A stretch of 14,165 nucleotides of DNA from SIG598 sp045580875 (GTDB taxonomy: Bacteria > Bacillota > Clostridia > Oscillospirales > Acutalibacteraceae), in the NCBI GenBank assembly GCA_045580875.1, contig JAZNOP010000046.1:1-14165 (forward strand), given 5' to 3'. Shown here one piece after another: positions 14,145-14,165 of this stretch (positions are counted from its first letter, which is position 1; every line of letters begins with the position of its first letter). Below the pieces are notes generated by a model. That model worked only from the letters and a program-made list of their open reading frames with translations. It made no database searches and had not been told where the DNA came from. The position numbers and the translations under genes were made by a program.

Positions 14145-14165
14145 TTACATCATATCGCCGTAATC
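14145..14165 (-). CDS. Possible 3' end of a minus-strand gene continuing beyond the window
   Basis: On the minus strand the last bases read as DYGDMM followed by TAA (14147-14145). A hairpin starts three bases beyond the stop, as expected at a gene end. Met-rich ends of this sort occur in GroEL, among others, but six residues cannot identify a protein. Low confidence. Confidence 0.25.
   Translation of the reverse strand, partial: DYGDMM

Overview
The window looks like a chromosomal segment from a gut-type clostridium of the Oscillospiraceae/Ruminococcus group. The basis is a Firmicutes-type RNase Y, low-to-moderate GC, strong AGGAGG-like ribosome binding sites, sigma-A-type promoters, a ComEA-like protein and a prokaryotic RING/DUF2628-type membrane protein. 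The genus is inferred from general family resemblance, not from a database search.

Layout. 1-326 has no gene. It carries a 232-bp repeat (69-300) with 14-bp perfect terminal inverted repeats and a chain of short hairpins, mostly with three-base loops. A minus-strand block follows. Transcribed from right to left it reads prfB (RF2), a THUMP-domain RNA methyltransferase, a YegS/DgkB-type lipid kinase and a PAS-GAF-GGDEF protein, with gaps of 34-67 bases, and it is probably one operon from a clear promoter at 7355-7383. After a 604-bp gap comes rny (RNase Y), with its own promoter. Divergent from prfB, on the plus strand, are a RING-like zinc/membrane protein, a CofE-like glutamate-ligase family protein, and a 1173-residue surface protein (signal peptide, beta-helix, four Ig/cadherin-like modules, membrane anchor). 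A YjbQ-family gene (minus) and a ComEA-like gene (plus) are divergent from each other near the right end. Hairpin terminators separate these units.

Most interesting region: 1961-2345, minus strand. A near-consensus promoter starts a roughly 385-nt RNA with a 5'-terminal hairpin, a 16-bp hairpin, a long-range helix (9 + 7 bp) closing a 148-nt domain, and a textbook intrinsic terminator. That terminator ends just ahead of the AAGGAGG of rny, which itself appears to start at TTG. I recognise no known riboswitch, T-box, 6S, tmRNA or RNase P signature. It is therefore a candidate attenuated leader, or a stand-alone small RNA, controlling the main mRNA-decay endonuclease.

How the genes relate: the minus-strand block mixes translation (RF2, rRNA modification), lipid metabolism and c-di-GMP signalling, a typical housekeeping mixture. 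No defence, phage or CRISPR system is visible.
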